Below are positions 26,035-34,894 of a stretch of DNA of 36,911 nucleotides, piece after piece. The translations under genes and the position numbers were made by a program. The stretch's first letter is position 1, and each line of letters begins with the position of its first letter. The notes beneath the pieces were generated by a model. It was given only the letters and a program-made list of their open reading frames with translations, did no database searches and was not told the DNA's origin. Source of the DNA: Halobacteriales archaeon QH_6_64_20 (GTDB lineage Archaea > Halobacteriota > Halobacteria > Halobacteriales > Halococcaceae); assembly GCA_003021235.1 (NCBI GenBank), contig PXQR01000006.1:1-36911 (forward strand), given 5' to 3'.

Positions 26035-26506
26035 GGACGATTTCCTGTGACATATGGGGAGGCGTTCGGTACCTTTCTTCTCGTTTGCTGGCCACGAGGA
26101 TAGTCACAAGGACACGCAAAGTAAACAGAGGGTATAATACCAATATTTGCCCAGTTAGAGACTGGCTCATCGTCGACTGAACGGCTCGGCACGTATCGCG
26201 CTCCTATACACCGCGAACCGGCGGGCAGTATCGATCCATCATCGGCCATTGACTTCCGACTGCCGATCGGCGTCGTGGGGACGGAGAGCCGCCGGGCGCT
26301 GTGCTCTCCGGAGTACCGGTGACGGCGGGCATACTCAGAGAGCAGTGCTGTTCGGCGTCGCGCGCGATCGAACGGGGGGAAATCACCTCGTGAACGCTTC
26401 GTCACTGACCGGGCGAGATCGAAAGCGATCGGTCGGAGATGGCCCGGCCTAAAGGGGGTTCCGCTCCGAACCGATCACGGATCACCAACCCGGTCCCGAG
26501 GTACTT
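26035..26506. other. Intergenic region upstream of the urease operon, no gene recognised
   Basis: 472 nt between ureB and the hydantoinase gene, both on the - strand. It carries a candidate urease promoter (26131-26141) and a small inverted repeat ccagt/actgg (26151-26165), but no open frame with recognisable protein content. The right half (26170-26500) is GC-rich and without obvious structure. Confidence 0.5.
26131..26141 (-). promoter_or_regulatory. Palindromic TATA-like element upstream of the urease operon
   Basis: ggtataatacc is a perfect palindrome of 5-bp arms around one A. On the - strand it gives a TATA-like tattata. Transcription would start near 26110, leaving a leader of about 75 nt before the ureB ATG. 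Such a leader, unusual for a leaderless-prone genome, would give room for regulation. Because of its symmetry the element could also act in the other direction. Confidence 0.4.
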
Positions 26507-27892
26507 TCAGACCGACCAGTTCGGTATCTCTCGGGGAACGAACTCGCCGTGGCCAGGGGTGCCGACGATCTCGCCGTCGTCGGCGACGAGTTCGCCCCGC
26601 GAGAACGTCTTTTTCACCCGGCCGGTTACCTCTCGTCCCTCGTAGATACTGAAGTCGGCTTCGGAGGCGTTGTCCGCGGCAGTGACGGTGTAGGTTTCCG
26701 TCGGGTCGAACAGGACGATATCGGCGTCCATGCCGGGTGTGATCGCACCTTTTTTCGAGAGCCCGAAGATCCGCGCCGGGTTCCGCGACATCGTTCTCAC
26801 GAGAAAGGGGTAGGAAAAACCCCGGTCGTTGACCGCGGCGTCGTGAAATATCGGGAGGCTGACCTGGAGTCCGTTCGCGCCGAAGGTGCTCTCCCACCAG
26901 TTCTCGACGTCCTTGCTCTCGGTTTTATACCCGCAGTGATCGGTCGAAACCACGTCGAGCGACCCCCGACTCAGGTGTTCGAACATCGCTTCGACGTCGT
27001 CCTGTTCGCGGATCGGCGGGGCGATCATCGGCTTGTTGCCGAGTTCCTCGTAAACGTCGTCGGTGAGCGTCGTGTAGTGGGTACACGTCTCGGCGCGCAC
27101 CATGTCGCTCCCGTACTGCTCGCGAAAGTCGGCGAGCACCGCCGCCGACTTCCGACAGGAGGTGTGGATCCCGTAGTACCGACAGCCCGCCTCCGTCGCC
27201 ATGCGGACCGCGTCCTCCGCCGCCATCGCCTCGGCGTAATCGGGCCGGGACCGGGGATACCACTCGGGATCGCCCTTGCCCTCCTCCTGAAATCGCTCGG
27301 TGAGGTCGTCACATACCGATGGGTCCTCGGTGTGGAGAACGGCGACGCCATCGAGATCGGCCAGCCGCTTGAAGACCCGGTTCATGAAGCCATTGGAGAG
27401 CCCGTGTTCGTAGGCGGTGAACATCTTGATCGACGTTACGCCCGCGTTGAGGACGTCCGGGAGTTCGTCGAGCACCCCCTGAGTTTCGCGGGTGATAGCG
27501 CCGTGCAGGCCGTAATCGACGAGCGCCGATTCGCCTTTCTCCCGCTTTCGTTCGATACCTTCGAGAAGTGTGCCCTCCGCGTCGAAGATGCTAAGCTCGC
27601 CTACCCAGGCCTGCCACGCGAAGTCGATGTACGTCGTCGTCCCGCCGAGCGCGGCGGCCGCGGTCGCGGTCTCGTAGCTGTCGACCGAGAACATGTCGTC
27701 GACGTGGACGTGCGGATCGACGACGCCGGGCATGACGAGCAACCCGGACGCGTCCACGCTGTTCTCGGCGTCGGGCATCGCCGCCCGGCTCCCGACCGCG
27801 ACGATCTCGCCCTCGTCGATGGCTACGCTGGCTTCGATCGTATCGTCGGCGGTGACGACCGTCCCACCCTGAATCACTGTATCGACGGACAT
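26507..27892 (-). CDS. Dihydropyrimidinase/hydantoinase family amidohydrolase
   Basis: A 461-residue cyclic amidohydrolase. Metal site residues are His61/His63 (VVDPHVHVDD), carbamylated Lys156 (TSIKMFTAY), His187 (VLHTED), His243 (GIHTS) and Asp318 (STDHCGY). The closing IFGLSKKGAITPGMDADIVLFDP and the late SIYEGREVTGRVKKTFSRG are family signatures. It opens dihydrouracil, hydantoins or a related cyclic amide to N-carbamoyl amino acids. The neighbouring carbamoylase would then hydrolyse these. It has its own TATA-like element at 27921-27929. The precise substrate is not readable; allantoin and hydantoin remain alternatives. Confidence 0.92.
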   Translation of the reverse strand: MSVDTVIQGGTVVTADDTIEASVAIDEGEIVAVGSRAAMPDAENSVDASGLLVMPGVVDPHVHVDDMFSVDSYETATAAAALGGTTTYIDFAWQAWVGELSIFDAEGTLLEGIERKREKGESALVDYGLHGAITRETQGVLDELPDVLNAGVTSIKMFTAYEHGLSNGFMNRVFKRLADLDGVAVLHTEDPSVCDDLTERFQEEGKGDPEWYPRSRPDYAEAMAAEDAVRMATEAGCRYYGIHTSCRKSAAVLADFREQYGSDMVRAETCTHYTTLTDDVYEELGNKPMIAPPIREQDDVEAMFEHLSRGSLDVVSTDHCGYKTESKDVENWWESTFGANGLQVSLPIFHDAAVNDRGFSYPFLVRTMSRNPARIFGLSKKGAITPGMDADIVLFDPTETYTVTAADNASEADFSIYEGREVTGRVKKTFSRGELVADDGEIVGTPGHGEFVPREIPNWSV

Positions 27893-27920
27893 ACCTGAGC
27901 GTGTGCTTTGTGAAGTCGTG

Positions 27921-27929
27921 GCATAAATC
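27921..27929 (-). promoter_or_regulatory. TATA-like promoter element of the hydantoinase gene
   Basis: On the - strand this reads gatttatgc, 29-37 nt before the ATG at 27892. It would give a transcript with a leader of about 5-10 nt. Confidence 0.45.
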
Positions 27930-28026
27930 GATCGGGTCGAATACGGTTACGAGTTACGAGCGATCGGGAGTCCGAACGGTCCAAGTTCCGTATTCCCCGC
28001 CCGTTCGATCTCGCCGTTGCCGGCGC

Positions 28027-29280
28027 TCATCCGTCCTCTGTCCTCGCGTTCCCGCCTGCCAGGCGGAGCCCAGCGTTCGCGAGCGTGTTCGCCGCCGCGT
28101 AACAGTCCTCCCAGCTCGTGTACTCCTCCTCGGAGTGACTCTTTCCGTTCTCGCTGACGGCGAAGACCATCGACGTGTCGCAGACGTCTGCTAGGTGGGT
28201 CGCGTCGTGACCGGCCCCGCTGAAGATCCGCATGTCGTCGTACCCGAGGTCCTCGGCCGCGCCGCCGACGGCGTCGATACACCGATCGGCGAACTCGACG
28301 CTCGAAGCCCGCATCCGTTCTTCGTGCTCGTACTCGACGCCCTCGCGTTCGGCGGCGTGACGGGCCTCGTCGAGCACCTGCCCGTATGCCGTCTCGACCA
28401 CCGCGTCGTCGGGGTCGCGAAAGCCCCAGGTGATCGTTACCTCGCCGGGGATGGTGTTGATCGAGTTCGGTTGCACGTCGACGTACCCCGTGGTTCCGAC
28501 CGTGCGCTCGCCGAGCGTTCCCGGGATACGACGGATCGCCGTGATCACGTCCGCGGCGGCGACTAACGGGTCCCGACGGTAGTGCATCGGCGTCGGGCCG
28601 GAGTGATCCGCTTCGCCGTAAAACGTGATTTCCCCCCACGTGAACCCGACGATCCCCGTGACCACGCCGATTTCTCTTTCGTTCTCTTCGAGATAGGGAC
28701 CCTGTTCGATATGCAGTTCGAGGTACGCCTCGTACGCTTCGCGTGGTTCGGCCGGCTCCTCGCCCCTGTAGCCGATCCGGTCGAGTTCGTCGCCGAGTCG
28801 CACTCCATCCGAATCGGTCTTATCGTACTCGGCTCCTATCTCGTGGGCACCGGCCCAGACGCCGCTTCCCTGCATCGCGGGCTGGAAGCGCGAGCCCTCC
28901 TCGTTCGTCCAGTTGACGATCTCCACCGGGTGGGAGGTCTCGATACCCTCGTCGTCGAGCGTCCGGACGAACTCGAGCGCCGCGATCACGCCGAGTTGCC
29001 CGTCATAGATCCCGCCGTACGGCTGTGAGTCGAGATGGGAGCCGAGCAGGACCGGCGCTGCGTCGGGGTCGGTTCCGGGGCGTCGGCCGAAGGTGTTCCC
29101 GAACTCGTCGACGCGGACGTCGAGGCCCGCTTCCGCCAGCCGCTCGCCGAACCAGTCGCGGACCTCCCTGTCGGCGTCCGACAGAGTCAGCCGGTAGAGC
29201 CCGCCGCCGTCGGTCGCGCCGATCTCGGCCTGTTCTCGCATCGTCGAGATAAATCGTTCCTCGTCGAGTGCGATGGTCAT
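28027..29280 (-). CDS. N-carbamoyl amino acid hydrolase / beta-ureidopropionase (M20 family, hydantoinase-carbamoylase type)
   Basis: A 417-residue zinc-dependent amidase. Visible motifs are GSHLDSQPYGGIYDGQLGV (His82, Asp93), NWTNEEGSRF (Glu127/Glu128), LHIEQGPYLEE (His190), GEADHSGPTPMHYRRD (His226, dimer-domain) and GAGHDATHLAD near the C terminus. These identify the AmaB/allantoate amidohydrolase/beta-ureidopropionase subfamily. It releases ammonia and CO2 from N-carbamoyl amino acids or ureides. It pairs with the adjacent hydantoinase to give an amino acid such as beta-alanine. It is separated from it by 134 nt. Confidence 0.93.
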   Translation of the reverse strand: MTIALDEERFISTMREQAEIGATDGGGLYRLTLSDADREVRDWFGERLAEAGLDVRVDEFGNTFGRRPGTDPDAAPVLLGSHLDSQPYGGIYDGQLGVIAALEFVRTLDDEGIETSHPVEIVNWTNEEGSRFQPAMQGSGVWAGAHEIGAEYDKTDSDGVRLGDELDRIGYRGEEPAEPREAYEAYLELHIEQGPYLEENEREIGVVTGIVGFTWGEITFYGEADHSGPTPMHYRRDPLVAAADVITAIRRIPGTLGERTVGTTGYVDVQPNSINTIPGEVTITWGFRDPDDAVVETAYGQVLDEARHAAEREGVEYEHEERMRASSVEFADRCIDAVGGAAEDLGYDDMRIFSGAGHDATHLADVCDTSMVFAVSENGKSHSEEEYTSWEDCYAAANTLANAGLRLAGGNARTEDG

Positions 29281-29375
29281 GGCACTGTGGAAGTCGGTCC
29301 GTAGCCGACAGCACTCGGCTCGTCTACACGGTTCCGTTCGGTTGTAAACGCCATACGATGTCGGGTCACATGTGG

Positions 29376-29386
29376 TGAATATAAGT
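29376..29386 (-). promoter_or_regulatory. TATA-like element upstream of the carbamoylase gene
   Basis: On the - strand this reads cacttatattc. Transcription would start near 29355, leaving a leader of about 75 nt. It is the only convincing AT-rich element between the gene and the divergent amidase. Confidence 0.35.
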
Positions 29387-29553
29387 GTTCGGGAGCCGAG
29401 TAGCTAGTCGATCCGGGGTGAGGTCGGTTCCTCGATAACCGGGTGGACGCCGCTCGAACCTATCGGCGTAGACGATATTTTCGACCGATGGGCAGGTGAT
29501 ACGATCGTCACATGGCTACCGACAGTTCGGAGACGACCATTGCGGGCGACGAC

Positions 29554-29560
29554 ATTATAA
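29554..29560 (+). promoter_or_regulatory. TATA-like promoter element of the amidase gene
   Basis: attataa lies 38-44 nt before the ATG at 29598. It would give a leader of about 15 nt. Confidence 0.45.
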
Positions 29561-29597
29561 CCTGACGGGATTCGATTACTGCCTAGGGTGAACTCTC

Positions 29598-31460
29598 ATG
29601 ACAGGATTCGACATCGTCGAGGCGACGATCGGCGACGTTCACGACGCCTACGAGACCGGGGAACTGACGTGTAGTGAGCTCGTCGAGACGTATCTCGACC
29701 GGATCGAGGCGTACGACCGGAACGGTCCCGAACTCAACTCCGTCGTGACGATCAACCCGAGCGCAACCGAGCGCGCAGCGGAACTCGACGAGACCTACGA
29801 GTCGTCCGGCCTTGTCGGTCCGCTACACGGGATTCCGATCGTCGTCAAGGATCAAGTGGAGACGGCGGACGTTGCGACCACCTTCGGCTCCGAGGCGTTC
29901 GCCGATTACACGCCGACGGCCGACGCAACGCTCGTCGAACGGCTCAACGAGGCCGGGGCAGTGATCCTCGCGAAGACCAACCTCCCGGACTGGGCGACGT
30001 CCTGGTTCGGCTACTCCTCGGTCGCCGGCCGCACGAAGAACCCCTACGCGCTCGACCGCGATCCGGGGGGTTCGAGCAGCGGGACCGGGGCGGCCGTCGC
30101 CGCGAACCTCGGCACGATCGGCATCGGCGAGGACACCGGCGGCTCGATTCGGCTCCCCGCGGCGTACAACGATCTGTTCGGCGTCCGTGTCACCCCCGGA
30201 TTGATCAGCCGAGCCGGTATGTCGCCGCTCGTCACGCCCCAGGACACGCCGGGACCGATGGCACGCACGGCCGAGGAATTAGCCGTCGTTCTCGACGTCG
30301 TGGTCGGCTACGACCCGGCGGACGAGGACACTGCCGTCACGGAACTGGCGAGCGACGAGAGCTACGTCGACGGACTCGCCGCGGACGCGTTAGAGGGCGC
30401 TCGAATCGGCGTGCTCAGGGACGCGTTCGGCGACGCCGACGACCCCGATGCCGGACCGGTGACCCGACGCGTAGACGCCGCTATCGAGACGATGGCCGAC
30501 GCTGGGGCGGAGATCGTCGATCAGGTTTCGATTCCCGACCTCGAAGAACACCTCGACGTCACGTCGCTCTACATCGCACAGTCGAAGCGCGATCTCAACG
30601 AGTTCTTCGCGGATCGCCCGGACGGGCCGGTCGATTCGGTAAGCGAACTGTACGACTCGAACCAATATCATGAAGTGCTCGATCTGTTCGTCGGTATCGC
30701 GGAGGACGGGCTCGAAGACCCGGAGGACGATCCGGAGTACTGGCGGAAGGTCGCGGGCCAAGCCGCGTTCCAGCGGGACGTCCTCGGCGTGTACGCCGAA
30801 CACGACCTCGACGCGCTGGTGTGTCCGGACGTACAGGTGGTACCACCGCTGGCCGAGGCGATCGAGGCGGGCGAACTCGACACGCTGACGTTCCCGACGA
30901 ACACCGTCATCGCCTCCCAGTCGGGGTGTTGTGCCGTCTCCGTGCCCGCGGGACTCACCGATAACGGACTCCCAGTCGGCGTCGAACTGATCGGGAAGCC
31001 CCGAAATCAATCGACTCGTCTCGATCGAACAGTGCTAACAGCAGCAACGTTATTGTTTCCCGTACACCAACGATTCACACATGACCGCCGGACCACCGAT
31101 CGACGAACTCCACTTCGCAGAAGCCCCCTCAGTCGAAACCGAGATTCCGGGCCCGAAATCGAAACGGCTCATCGAACGCCAGGAACGGGTCGATTCGAGC
31201 GCCGTCGCCTACCCGAAAAGCGTCCCCATCGCCCTGGAGGAAGGCCGCGGTGCGACCCTCAAGGACGCCGACGGGAACGTCTTTCTCGATTTCTTCGCGG
31301 GTATCGGCGTGATGAACGTCGGGCACTCGAACCCCTACGTCCTCGACGGCGTCCACGCACAGACCGAAAAGCTCGTCCACACGATCGACTTTCCGACCGA
31401 AGCTCGCCTCGACTTCATCGAGAAGTTGGACGAGATCGCCCCGGGCGATCTCAAGGGTAA
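29598..31460 (+). CDS. Amidase (amidase-signature family) with a disrupted C terminus
   Basis: The N-terminal about 468 residues are a standard amidase-signature enzyme: [13 protein letters not shown] (Lys84), [18 protein letters not shown] (cis-Ser about 160), [25 protein letters not shown] (Ser183). They end with [24 protein letters not shown], after which family members carry another 30-50 residues. Here homology stops at about 31004. The frame then runs on for about 150 Arg/Pro-rich residues to TAG/TGA at 31458-31460, and all but the first about 25 of these overlap the downstream aminotransferase gene in a different frame. That tail is almost certainly not real protein. The gene is probably truncated at its 3' end; the catalytic core is complete. 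It would hydrolyse an amide to an acid plus ammonia. Confidence 0.82.
   Translation: MTGFDIVEATIGDVHDAYETGELTCSELVETYLDRIEAYDRNGPELNSVVTINPSATERAAELDETYESSGLVGPLHGIPIVVKDQVETADVATTFGSEAFADYTPTADATLVERLNEAGAVILAKTNLPDWATSWFGYSSVAGRTKNPYALDRDPGGSSSGTGAAVAANLGTIGIGEDTGGSIRLPAAYNDLFGVRVTPGLISRAGMSPLVTPQDTPGPMARTAEELAVVLDVVVGYDPADEDTAVTELASDESYVDGLAADALEGARIGVLRDAFGDADDPDAGPVTRRVDAAIETMADAGAEIVDQVSIPDLEEHLDVTSLYIAQSKRDLNEFFADRPDGPVDSVSELYDSNQYHEVLDLFVGIAEDGLEDPEDDPEYWRKVAGQAAFQRDVLGVYAEHDLDALVCPDVQVVPPLAEAIEAGELDTLTFPTNTVIASQSGCCAVSVPAGLTDNGLPVGVELIGKPRNQSTRLDRTVLTAATLLFPVHQRFTHDRRTTDRRTPLRRSPLSRNRDSGPEIETAHRTPGTGRFERRRLPEKRPHRPGGRPRCDPQGRRRERLSRFLRGYRRDERRALEPLRPRRRPRTDRKARPHDRLSDRSSPRLHREVGRDRPGRSQG
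31049..31058 (+). promoter_or_regulatory. TATA-like promoter element of the aminotransferase gene
   Basis: gttattgttt lies 23-32 nt before the ATG at 31081, the leaderless spacing. It lies within the read-through part of the amidase frame, showing that this stretch is regulatory rather than coding. Confidence 0.45.
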
Positions 31461-32508
31461 CAATCGCGTCGTCTTCGGCGGTCCCAGCGGTTCGGACGCG
31501 GTCGAAGGTACGATCAAACTCGCGAAGTACAATACAGGGGGTACTGGAATGGTCGCCTTCCGGGGATCGTATCACGGCGGCACGGCGGGTGCGCTTTCCC
31601 TCACCGGCGGTAAGAAGTACAAAGAGGAGTACACCCCGTTGTTGCCGGACGTCGTTCACGTCCGCTACCCGTATCCCCATGCCGAGCGCGGGGGGGACGA
31701 GAATGCTGGAAGCGTCTGTCCGGTCGGCTGTGGAGCGCTCGACGGGGAGTGCTGTCAATCGATCTCGTGTGCCCGCGCGCTCGAAGACGTCAGGGAGGTC
31801 CTTTCCGATCCCTACGGCGGGCTCGAAGACCCGGCGGGGGTCTGGGTCGAGCCGATCCAGGGCGAAGGCGGCGTCGTCGTCCCGCCCGAGGGCTTCCTGC
31901 CCGGACTGCGCGAGATCGCCGACGAGGCGGGCGTGCCCCTGATCTTCGACGAGATCCAGTCGGGATTCGGCCGGACGGGAGAATGGTTCGCCTCCGAACA
32001 GTTCGACGTGACGCCCGACGCGGTCCCGATGGCGAAGGGGATCGGCGGGGCGGGCCTCCCGCTGGGTGCGACGATGTACCACGAGGACCTCGATACCTGG
32101 GAGGCAGGCGGCCACATCGGCACCTTCCGGGGGAACGTCCCCGCGATGGTCGGGGGCACCCGCGCGATCGAATACGTCCAGGAACACGACCTGTTGAGCC
32201 ACACGAGCGACCTCGGCGAGTACCTCCGTGAACGACTCCGCGAAGCCGGGGAGGGGGCGAACTCGCTCGGCGAAGTACGAGGAATGGGCCTGTTCGTCGG
32301 CGTGGAGTTCGACGACGGAGAGGACCGAACCGGCAAGGAGATCGTCGCCGACATCCAGGAGTACTGCTACGAGCGCGGCGTGCTCGTCTGGACCGCCGGC
32401 CGGCGTGGCAACGTACTGAGGCTTCTCCCGCCGCTCGTGATGACTGCAGAACAGGCCGAGGTCGGCATGAACGTCATCGGCGAGGCGATCGCCGAACGAG
32501 CGCCGTAG
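31081..32508 (+). CDS. Class III PLP-dependent aminotransferase with a cysteine cluster
   Basis: A 475-residue fold-type I enzyme. Cofactor motifs are [55 protein letters not shown] (Asp290) and [14 protein letters not shown] with Lys319 binding PLP. It moves an amino group between an omega-amino or basic amino acid (beta-alanine, GABA, diaminobutyrate and others) and a keto acid. In the hydantoinase/carbamoylase context a beta-alanine or GABA aminotransferase is plausible. Between strands, around residues 213-230, it has five Cys in the pattern CX3CX6CCX4C, which typical class III aminotransferases lack. The real start is ATG 31081, as PLP-enzyme homology begins soon after. Confidence 0.92.
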   Translation: MTAGPPIDELHFAEAPSVETEIPGPKSKRLIERQERVDSSAVAYPKSVPIALEEGRGATLKDADGNVFLDFFAGIGVMNVGHSNPYVLDGVHAQTEKLVHTIDFPTEARLDFIEKLDEIAPGDLKGNNRVVFGGPSGSDAVEGTIKLAKYNTGGTGMVAFRGSYHGGTAGALSLTGGKKYKEEYTPLLPDVVHVRYPYPHAERGGDENAGSVCPVGCGALDGECCQSISCARALEDVREVLSDPYGGLEDPAGVWVEPIQGEGGVVVPPEGFLPGLREIADEAGVPLIFDEIQSGFGRTGEWFASEQFDVTPDAVPMAKGIGGAGLPLGATMYHEDLDTWEAGGHIGTFRGNVPAMVGGTRAIEYVQEHDLLSHTSDLGEYLRERLREAGEGANSLGEVRGMGLFVGVEFDDGEDRTGKEIVADIQEYCYERGVLVWTAGRRGNVLRLLPPLVMTAEQAEVGMNVIGEAIAERAP

Positions 32509-32655
32509 TCCGCTTCCGTCCGAACTCCTGACTCCTGTCTTCTGCCTCCAGTTACTCCCGTTCGGCTACCCCGACGAGAGCGAACGCCCATGGCACGCAG
32601 TGTTCACCCGTTCGATTCCCCGTCCTTATGTCTCAGTCGGGGGACTCGGGGATGG

Positions 32656-32880
32656 CTAACCGCCGCTGGCGGCATCGCCCGCGCCCCAGGTACCGACGGC
32701 GCGCCAGAGGCCGCCGCCGATGAACAGAAGTCCGGTCCCCGCCGCGAGCGCGCCGAAGGGAAGAACCCGCTGAGAACCCAAGACGAGCAACGCACCGCCG
32801 AGCAATAGCGTATGAAATCCCAGCACGGCCGCGATCGCACCGACGACGAACCTCCGGTTGATTCGAGCCACGAGGGACAC
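32656..32880 (-). CDS. Small membrane protein of unknown function
   Basis: A 74-residue protein with a basic N terminus (RINRR), then two hydrophobic segments (about 11-34, VVGAIAAVLGFHTLLLGGALLVLG, and about 40-60, LPFGALAAGTGLLFIGGGLW) and a short Gly/Ala tail. Both candidate starts are GTG: 32880 or 32871. The TATA-like cgtaaagc at 32893-32900 (read on the - strand) better fits a leaderless start at 32871. I do not recognise a family; such small two-helix proteins are common in haloarchaea. It converges on the aminotransferase gene. Confidence 0.55.
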   Translation of the reverse strand: MSLVARINRRFVVGAIAAVLGFHTLLLGGALLVLGSQRVLPFGALAAGTGLLFIGGGLWRAVGTWGAGDAASGG

Positions 32881-33106
32881 AGGTCGTACAGGCGTAAAGC
32901 CCTACCTCACTGCTCGGATCGGTCCCGAGGGCGGATAGTTTCGAGTCGGCGGAGGCCGTTACGAACCGCCCTCGATCGATGATAATACTCGTCCCGTTTT
33001 CGGTATACGGCTCTCGCTCTAAAGGCAACAAGGCACCGAACGCTATGAGTTCACAGTCCACGTCGGATCTCGGTCCGAAGGCTATCGACGGGCGATCGAG
33101 AGTCGA

Positions 33107-33397
33107 TCAGTGACCGTGTCCGGTGGCCTCGCCGAACGTCATTCCGAAGCGCTCTTCGAACAGTTCCATCGCCGTTTCCTCGACGGCTTCGAGTTCGGGA
33201 TCGGTCTCCTCGTCGGTGTGATGGACCGTCGCGTGGACACGCTGGGCACAACTGAACAACACGAGGTCGCCGGCAACCTCGGGGTCGGTCTGACCGTCCT
33301 CGGCGAGCATCGCCACGAGTCGGCTCGGAAGCGTGACCTCGTCCTGCGTGTCGTTGGGCGCATCGATCGTGAGCGTCACGGTATCGCTGTCGGCCAT
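33107..33397 (-). CDS. Small acidic protein of unknown function
   Basis: A 96-residue acidic protein (DTVTLTIDAPNDTQDEVTLPSRLVAML...). It begins with a beta-strand-like segment followed by two helical stretches, and ends in Thr/Gly/His (ATGHGH). It carries one Cys (LFSCAQRVHATVHHTDEE) and several His, so metal binding is conceivable. Codon use and acidity look like a real haloarchaeal gene. A weak TATA-like gcgtaagcc (33418-33426, read on the - strand) lies at leaderless distance from the ATG at 33397. No function is assignable. Confidence 0.6.
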   Translation of the reverse strand: MADSDTVTLTIDAPNDTQDEVTLPSRLVAMLAEDGQTDPEVAGDLVLFSCAQRVHATVHHTDEETDPELEAVEETAMELFEERFGMTFGEATGHGH

Positions 33398-33540
33398 GGC
33401 TTCCCTCAGGGATCGGAGCGTAAGCCTCTGTGGGTTGCCGATCCGTGCTCGATCGGCTCGATCACCTCGATCAGTTGGCCGCCCTCGTAGTTACGTGGAA
33501 AAACGGGCACGAAGCCTCACCGTTTAGGGCGGAGGGGGTG

Positions 33541-34680
33541 TCAATCCCAGTGACTGCGGTACTCGAAGTCCGCCGAGCGATCCTCGAAGCGGTCGAGTCC
33601 GAATCCTTCGGTCGGGAAGGGTGCCGGCTCCCCGGTCACCAGCGACCGGACGGCGCGACCGGTAACGGGCGAGAGCATTATCCCCCGGCCGTGGAGGCCG
33701 GCGACGACGGCGAGGCCGTCCGGCGCTTCCTCGGGAGCGTCGATGATCGGCAACCCGTCCGGTGAAGCACAATCCGCGGTCGGACAGCAGTCCTCACGCC
33801 GGATCGCGCCCGAACCGACGCCGCCCAAAAGCGGGAGGACGCGCTCGCGAACGAGGTCGCGAAACGATTTTTCGACACTCATCGGCGTCCCGTCGGGGTC
33901 GTCCAGCAGGTGTTCATTGCCGCCGACGAGGACGTTTCCCCGACGAGTCGGTCGCCAGTAGACCTTCATGCTCGATTCGGAGCCCATCGGCCAGTTTTCA
34001 CTACTCGAGCCGTCGGGTTCGACGACGACGGCGTTCCAGCGAAGCGGCCGTATCGGCAGTTCGACGTGGTCGGCGAGCAGTTCGCGGGTCCGCCAGCCCG
34101 TCGCGTAGACGACGTGATCGGCGTCGATGGTGTCGTACTCCGTCTCGACACCGCGGATCGTCCCGTCCGTGACCCGAAGCCCCGTAACCTCGTGATCGCG
34201 AAAGACGCTCGCGTCCTCGCGCTCGGCGAGGTACTTGAGCGTCATGGCGTAATCGAGCGCGTCGAGGTAGCCCGTCCCGTCGTAGACCAGCCCGCCGTCG
34301 TACGCCGAGAGGTCGCCGAACGCTCCCGAGTATCGTTCGCGCAGTTCGGCTCCCGAGTGAAACTCGCCGCCGTCGGGAGCCTGTGCGGCGTACGACCCCC
34401 CGTTTCCGGCGGGGACGAGCCGAACCGTCTCGCGTTCGGCAAACGAGAAGATCCCCTGCCCGTCGAGGTCGCGGTACTCGTCGAGGGCGAACGCCGCCCA
34501 CTCGTCGGGGAACGGTTCGAGCGAGAGCGAGATCACGCCGGAGGCACGCGAGGACGTGTCGGCGGCCACGCCGCCCTTGTCGAGCACGACGACCTCGTGA
34601 TCCGGCGCGAGGCTCCGGGCGATCGCCAGCCCCGAAACGCCCGCTCCGACAACGACGACGCGCTCGTTCCGAGAGGTCAT
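33541..34680 (-). CDS. FAD-dependent oxidoreductase (DAO family, D-amino acid/glycine oxidase-like)
   Basis: A 379-residue flavoprotein. The N-terminal Rossmann GAGVSGLAIARSLAPDHEVVVLDKG (GxGxxG) is followed by SRASGVISLS, typical of DAO enzymes. The central part has YDGGLVYDGTGYLDALDYAMTLKYLAE, and near the end there is AGLHGRGIMLSPVTGRAVRSLVTGE, the family's FAD-binding close. These enzymes oxidise amino acids or N-methyl amines. Two adjacent Cys in REDCCPTADCASPDGLP lie near the C-terminal domain. It is a single gene with its own TATA-like element (34702-34709). In this neighbourhood a role in amino-acid nitrogen release is plausible but not shown. Confidence 0.9.
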   Translation of the reverse strand: MTSRNERVVVVGAGVSGLAIARSLAPDHEVVVLDKGGVAADTSSRASGVISLSLEPFPDEWAAFALDEYRDLDGQGIFSFAERETVRLVPAGNGGSYAAQAPDGGEFHSGAELRERYSGAFGDLSAYDGGLVYDGTGYLDALDYAMTLKYLAEREDASVFRDHEVTGLRVTDGTIRGVETEYDTIDADHVVYATGWRTRELLADHVELPIRPLRWNAVVVEPDGSSSENWPMGSESSMKVYWRPTRRGNVLVGGNEHLLDDPDGTPMSVEKSFRDLVRERVLPLLGGVGSGAIRREDCCPTADCASPDGLPIIDAPEEAPDGLAVVAGLHGRGIMLSPVTGRAVRSLVTGEPAPFPTEGFGLDRFEDRSADFEYRSHWD

Positions 34681-34701
34681 AGCTCCGAATGGAGGACAGC
34701 T

Positions 34702-34709
34702 GATAAAAA
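34702..34709 (-). promoter_or_regulatory. TATA-like element of the DAO-family gene
   Basis: On the - strand this reads tttttatc, 22-29 nt before the ATG at 34680, the leaderless spacing. Confidence 0.5.
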
Positions 34710-34894
34710 CCTACGGCTCGCCGGACGGTACGCTGGCCCTCACGTCTCGTGCGTCGTGGTCCGGCGACTCGTCGTCAACGAGCGCGCTGGGCCGGGACCG
34801 AACCCGAACCGTGGCAGGACCGGAAGATTACGAGGAGGTCGATAATGCCGTTCCGGGTCGGAACGACGGCGTGAGGTAGTGTGTCGTCGGACCC

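Larger units (their letters stand above)
29281..29597. other. Divergent intergenic region between carbamoylase and amidase genes
   Basis: 317 nt with a promoter-like element for each side (29376-29386 on -, 29554-29560 on +) and no recognisable gene. The two transcription units could share a regulator bound here, but no clear palindrome was seen. Confidence 0.4.

Noticed and set aside
26249-26452. 67-codon + strand frame upstream of the urease operon
   Set aside because: No homology, no promoter, and Arg/Gly/Ser-rich like a chance frame.
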